From the NCBI RefSeq assembly GCF_902686445.1, contig NC_062213.1, positions 54,881,268 through 54,945,267 of the forward strand: DNA of 64,000 nt, written 5' to 3'. A program made the translations under genes and the position numbers. Every line of letters starts with the position of its first letter. The first letter of the stretch is position 1. Positions 23,931 through 34,728 of the stretch are shown here, in pieces. The notes beneath the pieces are model-generated. The model was not told the origin of the DNA and made no database searches. It saw nothing but the letters and a program-made list of their open reading frames with translations. The stretch comes from Sciurus carolinensis. Taxonomy: Eukaryota > Chordata > Mammalia > Rodentia > Sciuridae.

Positions 23931-24689
23931 TAAAAAGAGATCTCGGGCCTGATCTTATCCTGCAGTGCAAATTCACCTCAGAATTATCCCAATCTGCAGC
24001 AAGGGAGCTGGACTTCATATTCCCACATGACACTGATGGCCCTATGGGAAAAGGAGGAGAACCTGACCTCTCAACACTGCCAGTCTACACAAGCAAGTGA
24101 AACGACTCTAGTCATCCAATAACACTCTTCCCAAGAAGAGTCACAGCTGCCAGCTGCCGAAAGTCCTCCAAAGCCAAGGGACGCAGAAGAAACCATAAAC
24201 ACTGGGAAGTAATGAGGAGCAGGCCACTCCTATTCCTACATCTGGCTCCTGAACCTAGATAACTCGCCTATTAAATACCAGAGGCATGGAACCATTTTAG
24301 CTGCCTTACCACACCTGAAGAACAGTCCCCCAACCCTAGCTTTGTCTTCAAGCTCAGATGTTTTTTTTCCATGCTTTATCAGGCTAGAAACTTTCAAGTG
24401 AGATTGTTTGTGGTAGGACCAGTGACTGTTGTCCTGTACTCTTTACCACACTTCACTTATCATAAAGTTGAATCTTCCCTTGGCCCAAAGGGATTTGGGC
24501 AGATCAGACCCTCTATGGGCCCTCAGATAATGGTGTTGACAAAGGACCTGCAGCAAGAAAGGAAAGCCCCTAAATGGAATGTGTCAATCTGTTTAGGATG
24601 AAGTGAGCCACGGGTCCCTTTGAGGAAGAGCTGGAGGAGGCCCACTTTATGCACATTGGCATTGCCAGGAACTCTGTTTACCTACTGCT

Positions 24690-25060
24690 TCGTGACAGAT
24701 CACCCTAGGCCCTGGCTAAACAGCAATCATTTTATTATCTCTCAAAATTTCTGTGGGTCAGGAATTCCCCGCCTAACTGAGTTCCCCAGAAGCAAACCCT
24801 GAAGCAAGAATTTGTGTTCAAGTGATTTGCTAAAGGAAGTGCTCAGGAGAGACCTTTTAGGGCATGAGAGTACAGGAAGCAAGAAAGGAAAGAGGGAAAG
24901 CCAGGCAGGCTCTGATTTCAGGAAAAGTTCTAGAAAGGGTAGGCTTGATTCTGGGACAACCTGAAGTTTCAGTTATAGCTCAGAGTTGTCCTAACCTGAT
25001 GAAAGGGACCTGAGTTTTTACTCCTTTACCTGACAATTATTGGTTGTTTGCCACCCTGGA
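24690..25060 (+). repeat. possible ancient interspersed repeats
   Basis: 'ctcaaaatttctgtgggtca' followed by 'ggaattcc' resembles an old MLT1-type LTR. The following 'gtgatttgctaaaggaagtg' stretch resembles an old repeat also hinted at near 57160. Families are uncertain. Confidence 0.35.
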
Positions 25061-25129
25061 CTCAGGAAGAATGGAGTAAGTAAATCCCAGGCATGGATGA
25101 CTGTATGCACAGCTCCAGAACCCACTTCC

Positions 25130-25250
25130 AATTGCGTTTCAGTCTCTGGTTCTTGATTTGTAAAATGGAAATAATATTTGTATCTGTCTCATTCTTTAGG
25201 ATTAAATGAAATTGTGCACATAAAGTCTTTACTCAGTATCTGATCATACT
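25130..25250 (+). mobile_element. MIR SINE relic
   Basis: 'cttgatttgtaaaatggaaa' and 'aggattaaatgaaattgtgc' match the MIR 3' half. Confidence 0.7.
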
Positions 25251-25649
25251 GTAAGAAGAGCATCCCAACTCATTACTTGGAAGAGAAATAGGCTATTGGT
25301 TTTATGTGTAACATGTCTTCTAAATTCTACCTAGCAAGTATTTCATCATCGGCAGACAAGTCCCCTTAACAATCAAAAGCAAAAGTGAGTTTCTGAATGG
25401 GTCTGGACAATATTATCACATTGAAAGAGTTTCAGGGAAGCCATTCTTAGATGTCAGACTTCACTACCCTCTTATGAAAAAGTGGATACTGGAAACTTCT
25501 AAGTTAGTCTACATACTGAGGATGCTTTGTGTTACCCTGTTGGGATTGGCTATTATTTCTGTTGTTGAGCTCTTGTTAATTATTTTTATTACAAAGGTAG
25601 AAACACTAACATTTCAAAATTGTGTAGCTGTATCTTTAAAAAGTAGTTT

Positions 25650-25822
25650 TCCTCAGTAATTCACAAGGCTGATGCAGGAGGATCACAAGTTCAAGCAGCC
25701 TCAGCAACATAGGCCTTAAGCAACTTAGAGAGAACCTGTCTCAAAATAAAAAGGGCTGGGTATGGAGCTCAGGGGTGACCCTAGGTACAATCTCCAGTAC
25801 CAAAAACAAACAAACAAACAAT
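25650..25822 (+). mobile_element. composite B1-ID SINE, 5'-truncated
   Basis: Starts inside the B1 half ('ggctgatgcaggaggatcac'), continues into 'gggctgggtatggagctcag', and ends in a (CAAA)n tail at 25803-25820. Confidence 0.8.
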
Positions 25823-25864
25823 CAATTAAAAATAACCCAACAACACAGTTTTCCTACTTAAAAA

Positions 25865-26128
25865 AAATATTCATAAGAATATGAATAAATTTAAGTACTA
25901 TATACAACACCATAACTATAGTTAATAGCAATGCATTGTATACTTGAAAATTGCTAACAAAATAGATTTTAAATGTTGCCACCCCAAAATAATAAGCATG
26001 TGATATATTCATATGTTAATTTGTTTGACTCTGTCATTCCATGTTGGCTAAATATATCAAAACATTATGTTGAACATCATAAATATATACAATTTTTATT
26101 TTGTCATTTAAAGAAAGAAAGGAAAAGT
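25865..26128 (+). mobile_element. older L1 3' UTR fragment (L1M-type)
   Basis: 'ataactatagttaatagcaa', 'tgtatacttgaaaattgcta' and 'aaatatatacaatttttatt' are typical of L1MA/MB 3' ends in sense orientation. Confidence 0.7.
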
Positions 26129-26550
26129 TTTTTTTAAGTATCAGTCATTTATGTTTAGTTCTTTTCTAGACATTCAGAACACTTACTGGAACATAGAAAG
26201 GCCTTCAATACTTGTTGAATCAATGAATTAATGAATATTATTCATAATAATTGGGAAAATGAGGGATAAGTACAAATCTACAATCTCTTGTCCATCAGTA
26301 CCAAATCCTAAAAGCTGTTCAGACTGATTATTTTCCTTCCATAATTTAGACAGTAGCAAAATCTAATGGAACCTGAACTCATTTGGCAGCCAAATCTGAG
26401 GTGAACTAATGGGGAGCCCAATTAATGTGAATATTCATGTTTCACTGAAGGCATATTAATTTGTTTGATTATAGGGTATTGTCCCGGTGCATCTGACAGT
26501 TATATAATGGTTACATATGTTTTAATATGTGGATATAATGTATGCACTGT

Positions 26551-26880
26551 ACAGGTTGAGAGTCTCTTATCTGAAATGTTTGGGACCACCAGAAGTGTTT
26601 CAGATTTCAGATTTTTTGGATTTTCAAATATTTGTCCACCCATAATGAGATTCTTTGGGGATGGGATCCAACCCTAAACATGAAATTCACATATGTCTCA
26701 TATTTTCTGTACATGTACAGCCTGAAGGTAATTTTATGCAATGTTTTTAGTGCGGCTATGCTTTGTCTGAAAGCCCTCACATAAGGTCAGGTGTAGAGTT
26801 TTGCACTGTGGATCTCAGAAAGTTTTGGATGTTGAAACATTTCAGATTTCAGATTTTCAAAATAGGGGTGTCAACCCATA
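26551..26880 (+). mobile_element. Tigger-derived MITE (MER44/Tigger7-like)
   Basis: Starts 'caggttgagagtctcttatc', with 'agaagtgtttcagatttcag' inside the left end. The right end mirrors it ('catttcagatttcagatttt...ggtgtcaaccc'). Both terminal inverted repeats can be read; non-coding. Confidence 0.78.
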
Positions 26881-27029
26881 TTAACTTTCCATAATGGAAA
26901 ACTGATTCTGAATTCCAAAATATATCTGTTCCAAAGGTATAGAATATCAATGTCCTTTACAATGACTCAACTTTGTATTAAACCGTCCAATGACTACCCA
27001 ATGGACTCACATGGAATCCTCACGACTCT

Positions 27030-27470
27030 AAGACCTTGCAGAACTCTAGCTGATGCCCATCCTTGCTAGCACCTTCCTCCCTTGGGTGTTCTGCCTGGGT
27101 CCATGCTGAGTTTCCTCCAACTCAGGTCAGTTGCATGAATAACTTCTGCTGGAAATGCTCTTCCCTGCATCTCCTCTCCTATCTGGATTCTCTTCTTCCT
27201 TCAGGTTTTAACTTGAATTTTTCCTCCCAGAGAGGCCTTTGGTCACCTCCCCACTATTAGTTCATGCTGTCAGTCCCAGTCAAACACCTGTTTGGTTCCT
27301 ACGACCATAATTGGCTCCATCCATAATTACAATTTTCATTTTGATTATAGTTTGTCTCTCCCTTCAGATATTAAACTCGAGAGAGGTGAAAATTCTTCAC
27401 CTTATTTGATTTTGGATGCTCTGCCCTTAGCACTATGTTCTGCTCAAAATATACTAAATTGAATGAATGA
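27030..27470 (+). mobile_element. L2 LINE 3' end relic
   Basis: 'ggaaatgctcttccctgcat', 'cccagagaggcctttggtca', and ending with 'attgaatgaatgaacc', the L2 3' pattern. Confidence 0.65.
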
Positions 27471-27474
27471 ACCA

Positions 27475-29035
27475 ATCAATCCAGTTTTTTCCATCTCAGT
27501 CATGCTGAGGACTCATAGATCTCATCAGCTAACTGATCAAAGAGAACTGACTTGTTAAATGTGATATATAAATGGTATATACATTCATTCTTAATATAAA
27601 GAAAGTATTTCTCTGAAGTCCAAAAGAATCATTGCAAGTATACAGATCTAGCTAAAATGAAATGAGACAGAATAAATAATATGATTCTCTACTTAGCAAA
27701 TAATCTGATGGCATTTTAATGAAATTATCACTTAAACTTACTGCCTTCCGTAACTTTGTGCTGCCTTATTTGATCTTGTGCCTTTTTTCTTATTTTTATA
27801 TGTGTCCTTATACCCTGGTATGTGAATTGAAATAATACTATTCCCCATAAACTGCCCAAATATACCAAATTGACCTGGTTTAAATTTTCAAGGGATCCTA
27901 GCATTAGTCTTTATTAAGAATAAAGCATTTAAGTTCTTACAGGAAGCTTCTGTTGGCAAGCTAAATTATTTCCACATAAAATCAGAAAGTTCTGGGATTA
28001 CCTCATTTCTGTCACGATGATCCCTCTAAGGTTTCTGGGTGTGGTGCACATCTCGTAAAATGATGCATTACGCAGGTTCAGCCTCCAGAACTGGCCATTT
28101 TCCAAAAGAGTCTGCCTGTTCAGAAAGGGTGGCCTTTTTTTCTTTTTTTTGCTCCTGAGTTTCCGCCCTGTGTAGCTGAGGGAGGAAGCTGAGTTTAGTG
28201 GTTAGTGCAGTAGATTGAGTCAGCAGCATTGGTTTCTATATTTGGTTATGTGATTTGCTGAAAACCTTTGTCAAACCCACACTGTCTAAATCATGAAAGA
28301 AGTCCTTGTCCTCTTATATGTAACTACTCCCCTGTGCGAATGCTATCATCCTGACTGGTTTGAAACTCTGAAACACATTTCTGGAATTTTTCCTTCCTTG
28401 TGTTCATTTTAGTAATATCTGGTAAAAGAATTAATAAGCTAAGAAGCAGCAAAGCAAGAAAAAACTAAAGCAAGTCCCGGGCCTCAGTGACATACACACA
28501 CAGGTATACCACAGGTTACACACCACCTGGAAGAGCCATCCACACAGATGGGAATGAGTTGTGCCCAAATAAACAACAAGGACTTACGTAAAGCCAGGCA
28601 AACAAGAAAGAGCAAAATTGTCCACTATAAATAAAATACCAGTCCTTCAGCTTTTCTATTAGCATGACTTTAGGACAAATAGTTCCTCCACTTCAGATAA
28701 TTAAGGAAAAAAGGAAAAGATGTGTTCTCTGTTAAAGTAATCAAAGTGCCTATTGGGGGCAAAATGTCTTGTGGGGTAGAAGTTTCCTTAGGCGGAGCTT
28801 GCTACATTCCACCGAGTAAGGCCAGTTTTGTCTGCAGTCAAGCAATGGCTGACCTATATTGCAAGTCAGGCTAGGAAAGCACTTTAGGGGATCTAGCCAA
28901 AGGGTAAATATTTTTAAAATATTTTAAAACAATTTTATTATGTCAATGTACAAGAATTTTCATCAAATCATTGTTAATGATCCCCAAACTTCTTCAAAAT
29001 TTTAAACACTTATCAACAGAAAATTGATAAGCAAT
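27475..29035. other. intergenic, nothing recognised
   Basis: No gene or clear repeat; weak purine-rich text at 28440-28700. Confidence 0.4.
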
Positions 29036-29039
29036 AGAG

Positions 29040-29320
29040 TTGACATAAAGTTAAACATTATAAAGTAAAAAACAACAAAGGGGAAGGAAGGGAAGGGAGG
29101 AAGGATAGAAACAGGAAGGACAGTGGAAAGAATCTGACGTAACTTTCCTATGAACATACATGAATGAATACACCACAGTGAATCCCACCATTGTGTGCAT
29201 ACACAAGACTGGGGCTCTAATTAGAATATGATGCATTCCATGCATGTGTAATTTTATCAAAATTGGCTCTACTGTCATATATAACTAAAAAGAACCATCA
29301 AAAAAAATTTTAAATGATAT
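29040..29320 (+). mobile_element. L1 3' UTR fragment
   Basis: Sense-strand 3' UTR: purine-rich run ('ggaagggaagggaggaagg'), then text ending in 'tctactgtcatatataacta' followed by AAAAAGAACC and an A-rich tail. Confidence 0.78.
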
Positions 29321-29526
29321 GTAAACATTTGAATCTGTATCTATTTGAGTTTAAAAGAAAACAACCAAGTAATAGCAATAGAATATACAATGTTGATGAT
29401 CCCATGTAAAAAATTCTTAAATATATATCCATATAAATGTATAAAGAATTATTGAGTGTGTCAAGACAAAATATTAATATAAATTTTCTAGCAAAGTGAG
29501 ACTTCCTTTTGTTCTTTATACTTTCC

Positions 29527-29805
29527 TATTTTTTTTAATTTATTTGTTCTAATTAGTTATACATGACAGTAGAATGTATTTTGACATATTATACATATAT
29601 GGAGTAATACTTTTCATTCTTCTGGTTGTACCTGATGTAGAGTTTCACCAGTGGTGTATTCATACATGCACATAGGATAGTAATGTCTGATTTATTCTAC
29701 TATCTTCCCTATTCCCATTCCCCCTCTTCCCATCATTCCCCTTTGCCTAATCCAAAGTACTTCTATTCTTTCCTAACCCCCACCCTGCTTCTGTAGTATT
29801 TTCTA
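29527..29805 (-). mobile_element. L1 3' UTR fragment
   Basis: Antisense copy of the same 3' UTR: 'ttatacatgacagtagaatg', then 'tattcatacatgcacatagg' and a C/T-rich run. It lies tail-to-tail with the 29.04-29.32 kb copy. Confidence 0.8.
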
Positions 29806-30649
29806 ATATTAATTTTTCATTTAAAATACAAATAAAGCTATTTGCATTACATATTTTTGCAGTTTTCTTATTAGTTAAATAAGCAAATACACAAGAAAGT
29901 TAACAAAACACCCCAATCTCAAGAGAGAACCAATATTAACATTCTTTCACATTTTTTACATATATGCACTTATTGTTACAAATGGGACAGCAGTGTATAT
30001 AACATTTTATAACCAGGGTTTTTTTTTTTTAACTTCGGGGTACATTATGAGCCTTTTTATCTAAGCTATTATTAGTTTTTTTAATTTGTAATTCCTTCTA
30101 GCATTTCATTATGTGGGTGCATCATGATTATTTAACCAATCCCTATTTCTAGAAAGTTATGTGTTTTCTAATTCTCTGCTAGCATAAACAGCACTCAGAT
30201 GAGCATCCTCGTAACTAAATCTTTACCCACTAGGAAATATTTCTTAAAGACAATAGGTAGAAGATGGAGTCTGCCCATCCACCATGAGACAAAGGCCAAT
30301 TGTTTCCTGCGTTGCCAAAAGCACAACACAGCTTCTTAGTCACTTCTGCCTCAAATAAATACTCCAGCTCAAAAACCAGCCCTGTCTGTTGGGCTTCTCT
30401 GGATCCCCAGATCTGGGCCAAGTAGTAGCTCATGATTTTATTAACTCATTTTCACTTTAATGCAATTAAAAAAAATAATTTGCTCAGTATTTTCAGTGGT
30501 CCTTCATAGGAGAGTTTTTCCAACTACCAGTTTCTCCTTACTGAAAATGAAACCAGGATGTCTTCTTAAACAGTTACTTGTCACTCCCTACATGGGACCC
30601 TGCATGATTTTCTTTGACCCTTACATACACTCAAATCTATCATGAGCAC

Positions 30650-31075
30650 CTATGGCATCCCACACACTGTTCCTGCCCCAGATTTCAATTCCACCTTGCC
30701 CAACATTGCTCCTCTTTCAATAAGCTTCTGTCACCCTATCTGACCCATTCAGGGCTTCTGTAGTTGCTAGTCCCTCTGCCTAGAACACCCAAGCCCAGAT
30801 CTTCACTTGCCTGCCTCCTGCTTGTCATTCAGGGCTGGGGTCAAACATCACTTCTCTGAGAGGCCTTCTCAGACTGCCTCTTAAAAACTGGCTTCCAGCC
30901 TGCTCCCTCCAGGTTGCACTTGGTTTTATTTTTCTCTAGTTGCATTTATCCCTCTCTACCATTTGTTTGAATCATGAATTTTCCATTTTTTCCAACAAGA
31001 AAGTCAGATCTATGAGAAAGGGCCCTGCCTCTCTTCTACCCTATCCTCCATCTTCTCTTGTATTTTTATCCCCTC
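30650..31075 (+). mobile_element. L2 LINE 3' end relic
   Basis: 'agtccctctgcctagaacac', 'cttgtcattcagggctgggg' and 'ctgagaggccttctcagact' match the L2 3' end strongly. Confidence 0.8.
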
Positions 31076-32160
31076 AAAAAAGGGCTCTTTTAAGAAGTTG
31101 TTATCCTCTTTTCAGACACTGGCAAAGGGTGCAGTGTGAGAGGAGAAATGAAAGGGAGGAGGAGAGGGCTGGATTGTAAGTAAATGTCCACATGTGACCT
31201 GGTGACAGAGCCTGACAGACCAGATGTCATAAGACTCCTGTTATTTTCCAGTCATGGTGTGACCGGTGGCAAGTCATACCACTCTGCCTTTCACAACCTT
31301 TCGAAACAAGTGTCAGTCACTTTTTAAACTGGTTCACCAGCTTCCTCAGTTCTACCAGCCCAAGGCACACATGACAGCACTCATTTCTAAGAGGGCAACG
31401 CTAAGAACAACCAGTCCACAAAACCCACGGGAAAGCTGTAATTATTCTCATAAACTTGAAAGTGAACTTAAAACAAAACAGACATTAATAATCATTGTCA
31501 TAAGCAGCAAGAGCTGAGTATTAGCCTAGGTTGACCTCAGAATCCAGGTGCTCAAAAGATAGTTCTTCCCTTTTTCTAGGCATAGCACCATTTCAAATAC
31601 CAGAATTTGGAAAAGACATTTGAAGCGATCAAGAAAACACTAAGTACATTAGCAATAAATCACTACTGGGTATGAGATATGACAATACCTCAGGAGTGCT
31701 TACAGTGATCTCAGTCATAAGTCACCATAGCCATTCATCCTTGGGCACTCAGACTCTGCTCACAGACTAGTGTTGATGCCCTTACAGTGCTCAAGGACAT
31801 AATCCAAAAGGTACACCATCACCTTCCTGTACATTTCTCTTTGATGATGGTGTGACTTATGTCCTACCATTTTTCTTGCAGTAAAATGTATCTGGTCTAC
31901 AAACAAATCAGTTCTGTTGAGCAGACATTACTTATTAGAATACTCAGCTTATACACTGATCCAAAATGGGCCTCCTTTTTCAGAGCAAACTGCCATGACA
32001 CACAGCTCAGGAACAAGCCTGAATTCTTTATGCCTATTTCAAACATCCTTATCCCACAGACAAGTACACTACTTCTAGGGGGTAAGTAAAAACTATAGCT
32101 TAATAAAAAAAAAAAGATTGAAGCAACATCAGCAAGGGTCTAATATAAAAATGTGTAGAC
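31076..32160. other. intergenic, nothing recognised
   Basis: No gene resemblance. Short frames only. Confidence 0.4.
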
Positions 32161-32164
32161 ATGA

Positions 32165-32766
32165 GAAGCCATTAGTTTATTAATGAGTTTATTTGACAAA
32201 TATTTATTAACCCCTCCTTTGTGCTGGGTTCTCTCCTAATTGAGTGCTAGGTAGAGTGTACTATAGAGTTTCTTCTCCATGGAGTTTACTTTCCAGTGGA
32301 GAAGACAGATAACCAAAAACAATTTAAAAACTAAACAAGTAGATGTATCTTGAGTCAGGATTGGTGTAAGGGAAGGACTGTGGGGGAAAATGAAGCAGGA
32401 TAGGGGAATTCATAGTGACTCTGGCTGGGAGTTCATTTTACATAGTGTGGTTTGGAAATGACTCACTACCAGGGTGACGTTTGAGAAGGAATGTGAAGTG
32501 AGAAAGCTGGGGTGGCAGATTCCTAGGAGAAAATCATGGGCAGATACATCAAAAGGTGCAGAGGCAGAGACTCTGAGGCAGCAGCACACCGTTATCAACA
32601 GTGATCAGTATGGCTGGAGAGGAATGTTTGAGGAGAGTGGTCAGAGATGAAATCAGGAGGTGCACTGGGAATTTGGGAAACCCAGCAAGTCAGACAGGAC
32701 CTTCATAAAGACTTTGGCTTTGCTCCAAGTGAAATGAAAAGCCAGTGAAGAGTTCTCAACACAGTA
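32165..32766 (+). repeat. ancient interspersed repeat, family uncertain
   Basis: 'gacaaatatttattaacccc', 'ggagtttactttccagtgga' and 'gactttggctttgctccaag' are phrases of a widespread ancient mammalian repeat whose family name I cannot fix. It stops where a Tigger element starts. Confidence 0.5.
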
Positions 32767-32769
32767 GTG

Positions 32770-33125
32770 ACATACAGGCAGTCCCTGACTTACAATGGCT
32801 TGTCTTAGGATTTTTCAACCTTCATGCACCTTCCACAGAAACCATATTTTGAATTTTTTTTCACACTCTAAATTTTGATCTTTTCCCAGAAAGTGATACG
32901 GGGTAGGATACTCAGTTGTGAAACTGGTAAGAGCTGTCAGTGCAACTCCATCAGTCATGAGATCATGAGAGGAAACAGCTCATGCCCTCCAGTGTGCCGT
33001 GCTGCTAAGCTGTAATGTCAAGTAAACCAGGTGTACTAGATGCATCCTTACCTACCATATTTTCAACTTAGGATGGGTTTGATGAGATGTGTCCCCTTCA
33101 TAAGTGAAGATGCATCCATATTCTA
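32770..33125 (+). mobile_element. Tigger4 (Zombi)-like DNA transposon, internally deleted
   Basis: Begins 'caggcagtccctgacttaca'. Keeps 'ttgatcttttcccagaaagt' inside, and ends with 'tttcaacttaggatgggttt', the inverted partner of the start. Non-coding. Confidence 0.75.
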
Positions 33126-33164
33126 AAATAAGAGAGATGCTAATTCATATAGAAAGGAAATCTA

Positions 33165-33445
33165 AAACAACACTGTCCAATAAAAAATATGGATACAATG
33201 CAAGCACATGCAATTTTTCAGTTTTTCCTAGACACACTTTAAAAACTTAAGGAACAGGTAAAATTAATTTTATTTATACTTAGATAACCAACTATATTAA
33301 AAATGTGACTTAAATATGTAACTACTATAAAAAAATCATTAATGAGGTGTTTTGCTTTTCATTCCAAGTCTTTGAAATCCCATGTATACTACTCAATTGG
33401 GACTAGTTACATTATCAAGTGTTCATAACCAATAACTCAAGGGCT
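33165..33445 (+). mobile_element. hAT-Charlie-type relic
   Basis: Starts 'acaacactgtccaataaaaa'. Includes 'ggtaaaattaattttattta' and 'gggactagttacattatcaa', a known hAT-type non-autonomous pattern; subfamily not certain. Confidence 0.6.
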
Positions 33446-33604
33446 AAGTAAGATGTCAGTGAGAGAGCCTAACTCTTTCACTAATTTTAACTAATTTTAC
33501 ATAATTCTTAAAATTCTTACCAGCTAACATCCCAGCACATGGAGGCTGATTTTAGAAAAGTCTCAGTTAGTACTTTTATCTGGGCTTTAAACTCAGTCAA
33601 ACTG

Positions 33605-33815
33605 AGAAGAGGCAGTATCATGGAATAATTAAAAACATCAAGTGGACATGACCAGATAGTTTCACAATCCAGCTCTACAACTTCAAGCTGTGTCCTTGAA
33701 CAAGTTAGCTAGTCAAATATATGCTCACTTATTTGCAGAATGGAGATAACAGTGCCAGCCCCTCTAATGTTGCTCTGGGGATCATGTACACAGAGCTTTA
33801 GCCCAGTACCTACGA
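33605..33815 (+). mobile_element. MIR SINE relic
   Basis: 'atccagctctacaacttcaa' then 'gtccttgaacaagtta' and 'agaatggagataacagtgcc' follow the MIR consensus over most of its length. Confidence 0.72.
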
Positions 33816-34465
33816 CCTAGTTCCCCAATGTGAATTGTGGATGTTTGTATTTGAGTCTGAGAAATGGAACTCAGGTTCCACTAAAATTCTAATTCCTTAT
33901 AGTATAGTACATATATTTGTATACAAATGCACACAAGAAGTATATTTTAGAGCTGTATTACTTTCATTACTTTTGATAATGAACACACTGTATCGTTTTT
34001 ACACTGCACTGTTCTTCCTGGAGGATAACAATTTGTCCATTGTGTTCTGATATATTATACCTCAGCCTCTAAGATAATACCTGGCACTTGGTACGATCTC
34101 AATTAAGTCTATTAAATGTATTTTTAGTTGCAGAATTCCTGAATAAAACTTCTAAGCAAACCATTAAAAGTATGATTTGTCAGTAAGGTAACTGAACCTT
34201 AATTCTAATATTTAAATTAAAAAGTTTATGTAGCTGCCTTAATGAGAACAATTTCTAACAGAAATGTAAAATCCTTGAGTTAACACAAAATTCAAATAGT
34301 GTACAGCAAACTTAAATGACCTATACTGTATTGTTGCAAAAGCAGCTCTACATATAAATCACTAGTACAACATAGTACCCTCAAGACTACCTCAGAATTT
34401 ATTCAATTCACAATTATTAAATATATCATTAGTTTCCTATAAAGTTAAAGAATACATACAACATG

Positions 34466-34674
34466 TATTAGCACAAACACATTTATTTACTAACCAAAGG
34501 GATGAGCTTAGTTAAACCAACACTTTGAAATAGTTGCATGTAAAATGTTTGTGATAGAGATAATTGAACACAGTAATGGAAAAAAAAAAAAAAGAAGCAA
34601 TCTGGAGATTTGCTCATTGAACTGAGCTTCTTCATTCTTGCAGCTAATTCCTGTCCAAACTGATGATGGAATTT
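34466..34674 (-). other. FABP5: FABP5 3' untranslated region
   Basis: Follows the TAA stop and runs about 210 bases to the likely cleavage zone. It contains a poly-T run (poly-A on the plus strand, 34579-34593) and ends shortly after a canonical polyadenylation signal. The text closely resembles the known mammalian FABP5 3' UTR. The exact cleavage base (about 34466-34469) is inferred. Confidence 0.8.
34482..34487 (-). terminator. FABP5 polyadenylation signal AATAAA
   Basis: AATAAA on the minus strand (TTTATT on plus), about 190 bases past the stop codon. It is followed by GTGTTTGTGC, the GU-rich stretch seen near the end of this transcript in other mammals. Confidence 0.85.
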
Positions 34675-34728
34675 TTATTCTACTTTCTCATAGACCCGAG
34701 TACAGGTGACATTATTCATGACACACTC
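34675..34728 (-). CDS. FABP5: FABP5 coding exon 4
   Basis: Encodes residues 119-135 and the TAA stop. It carries Cys120, Cys127, Arg129 and Tyr131, the disulfide and carboxylate-binding residues, and ends in Y-E-K-V-E. The acceptor is TTTTTCCTAG/GAG with a strong pyrimidine tract. It is too short to stand out as an ORF and was found by continuing the homology past exon 3. Confidence 0.95.
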   Translation of the reverse strand, partial: ECVMNNVTCTRVYEKVE

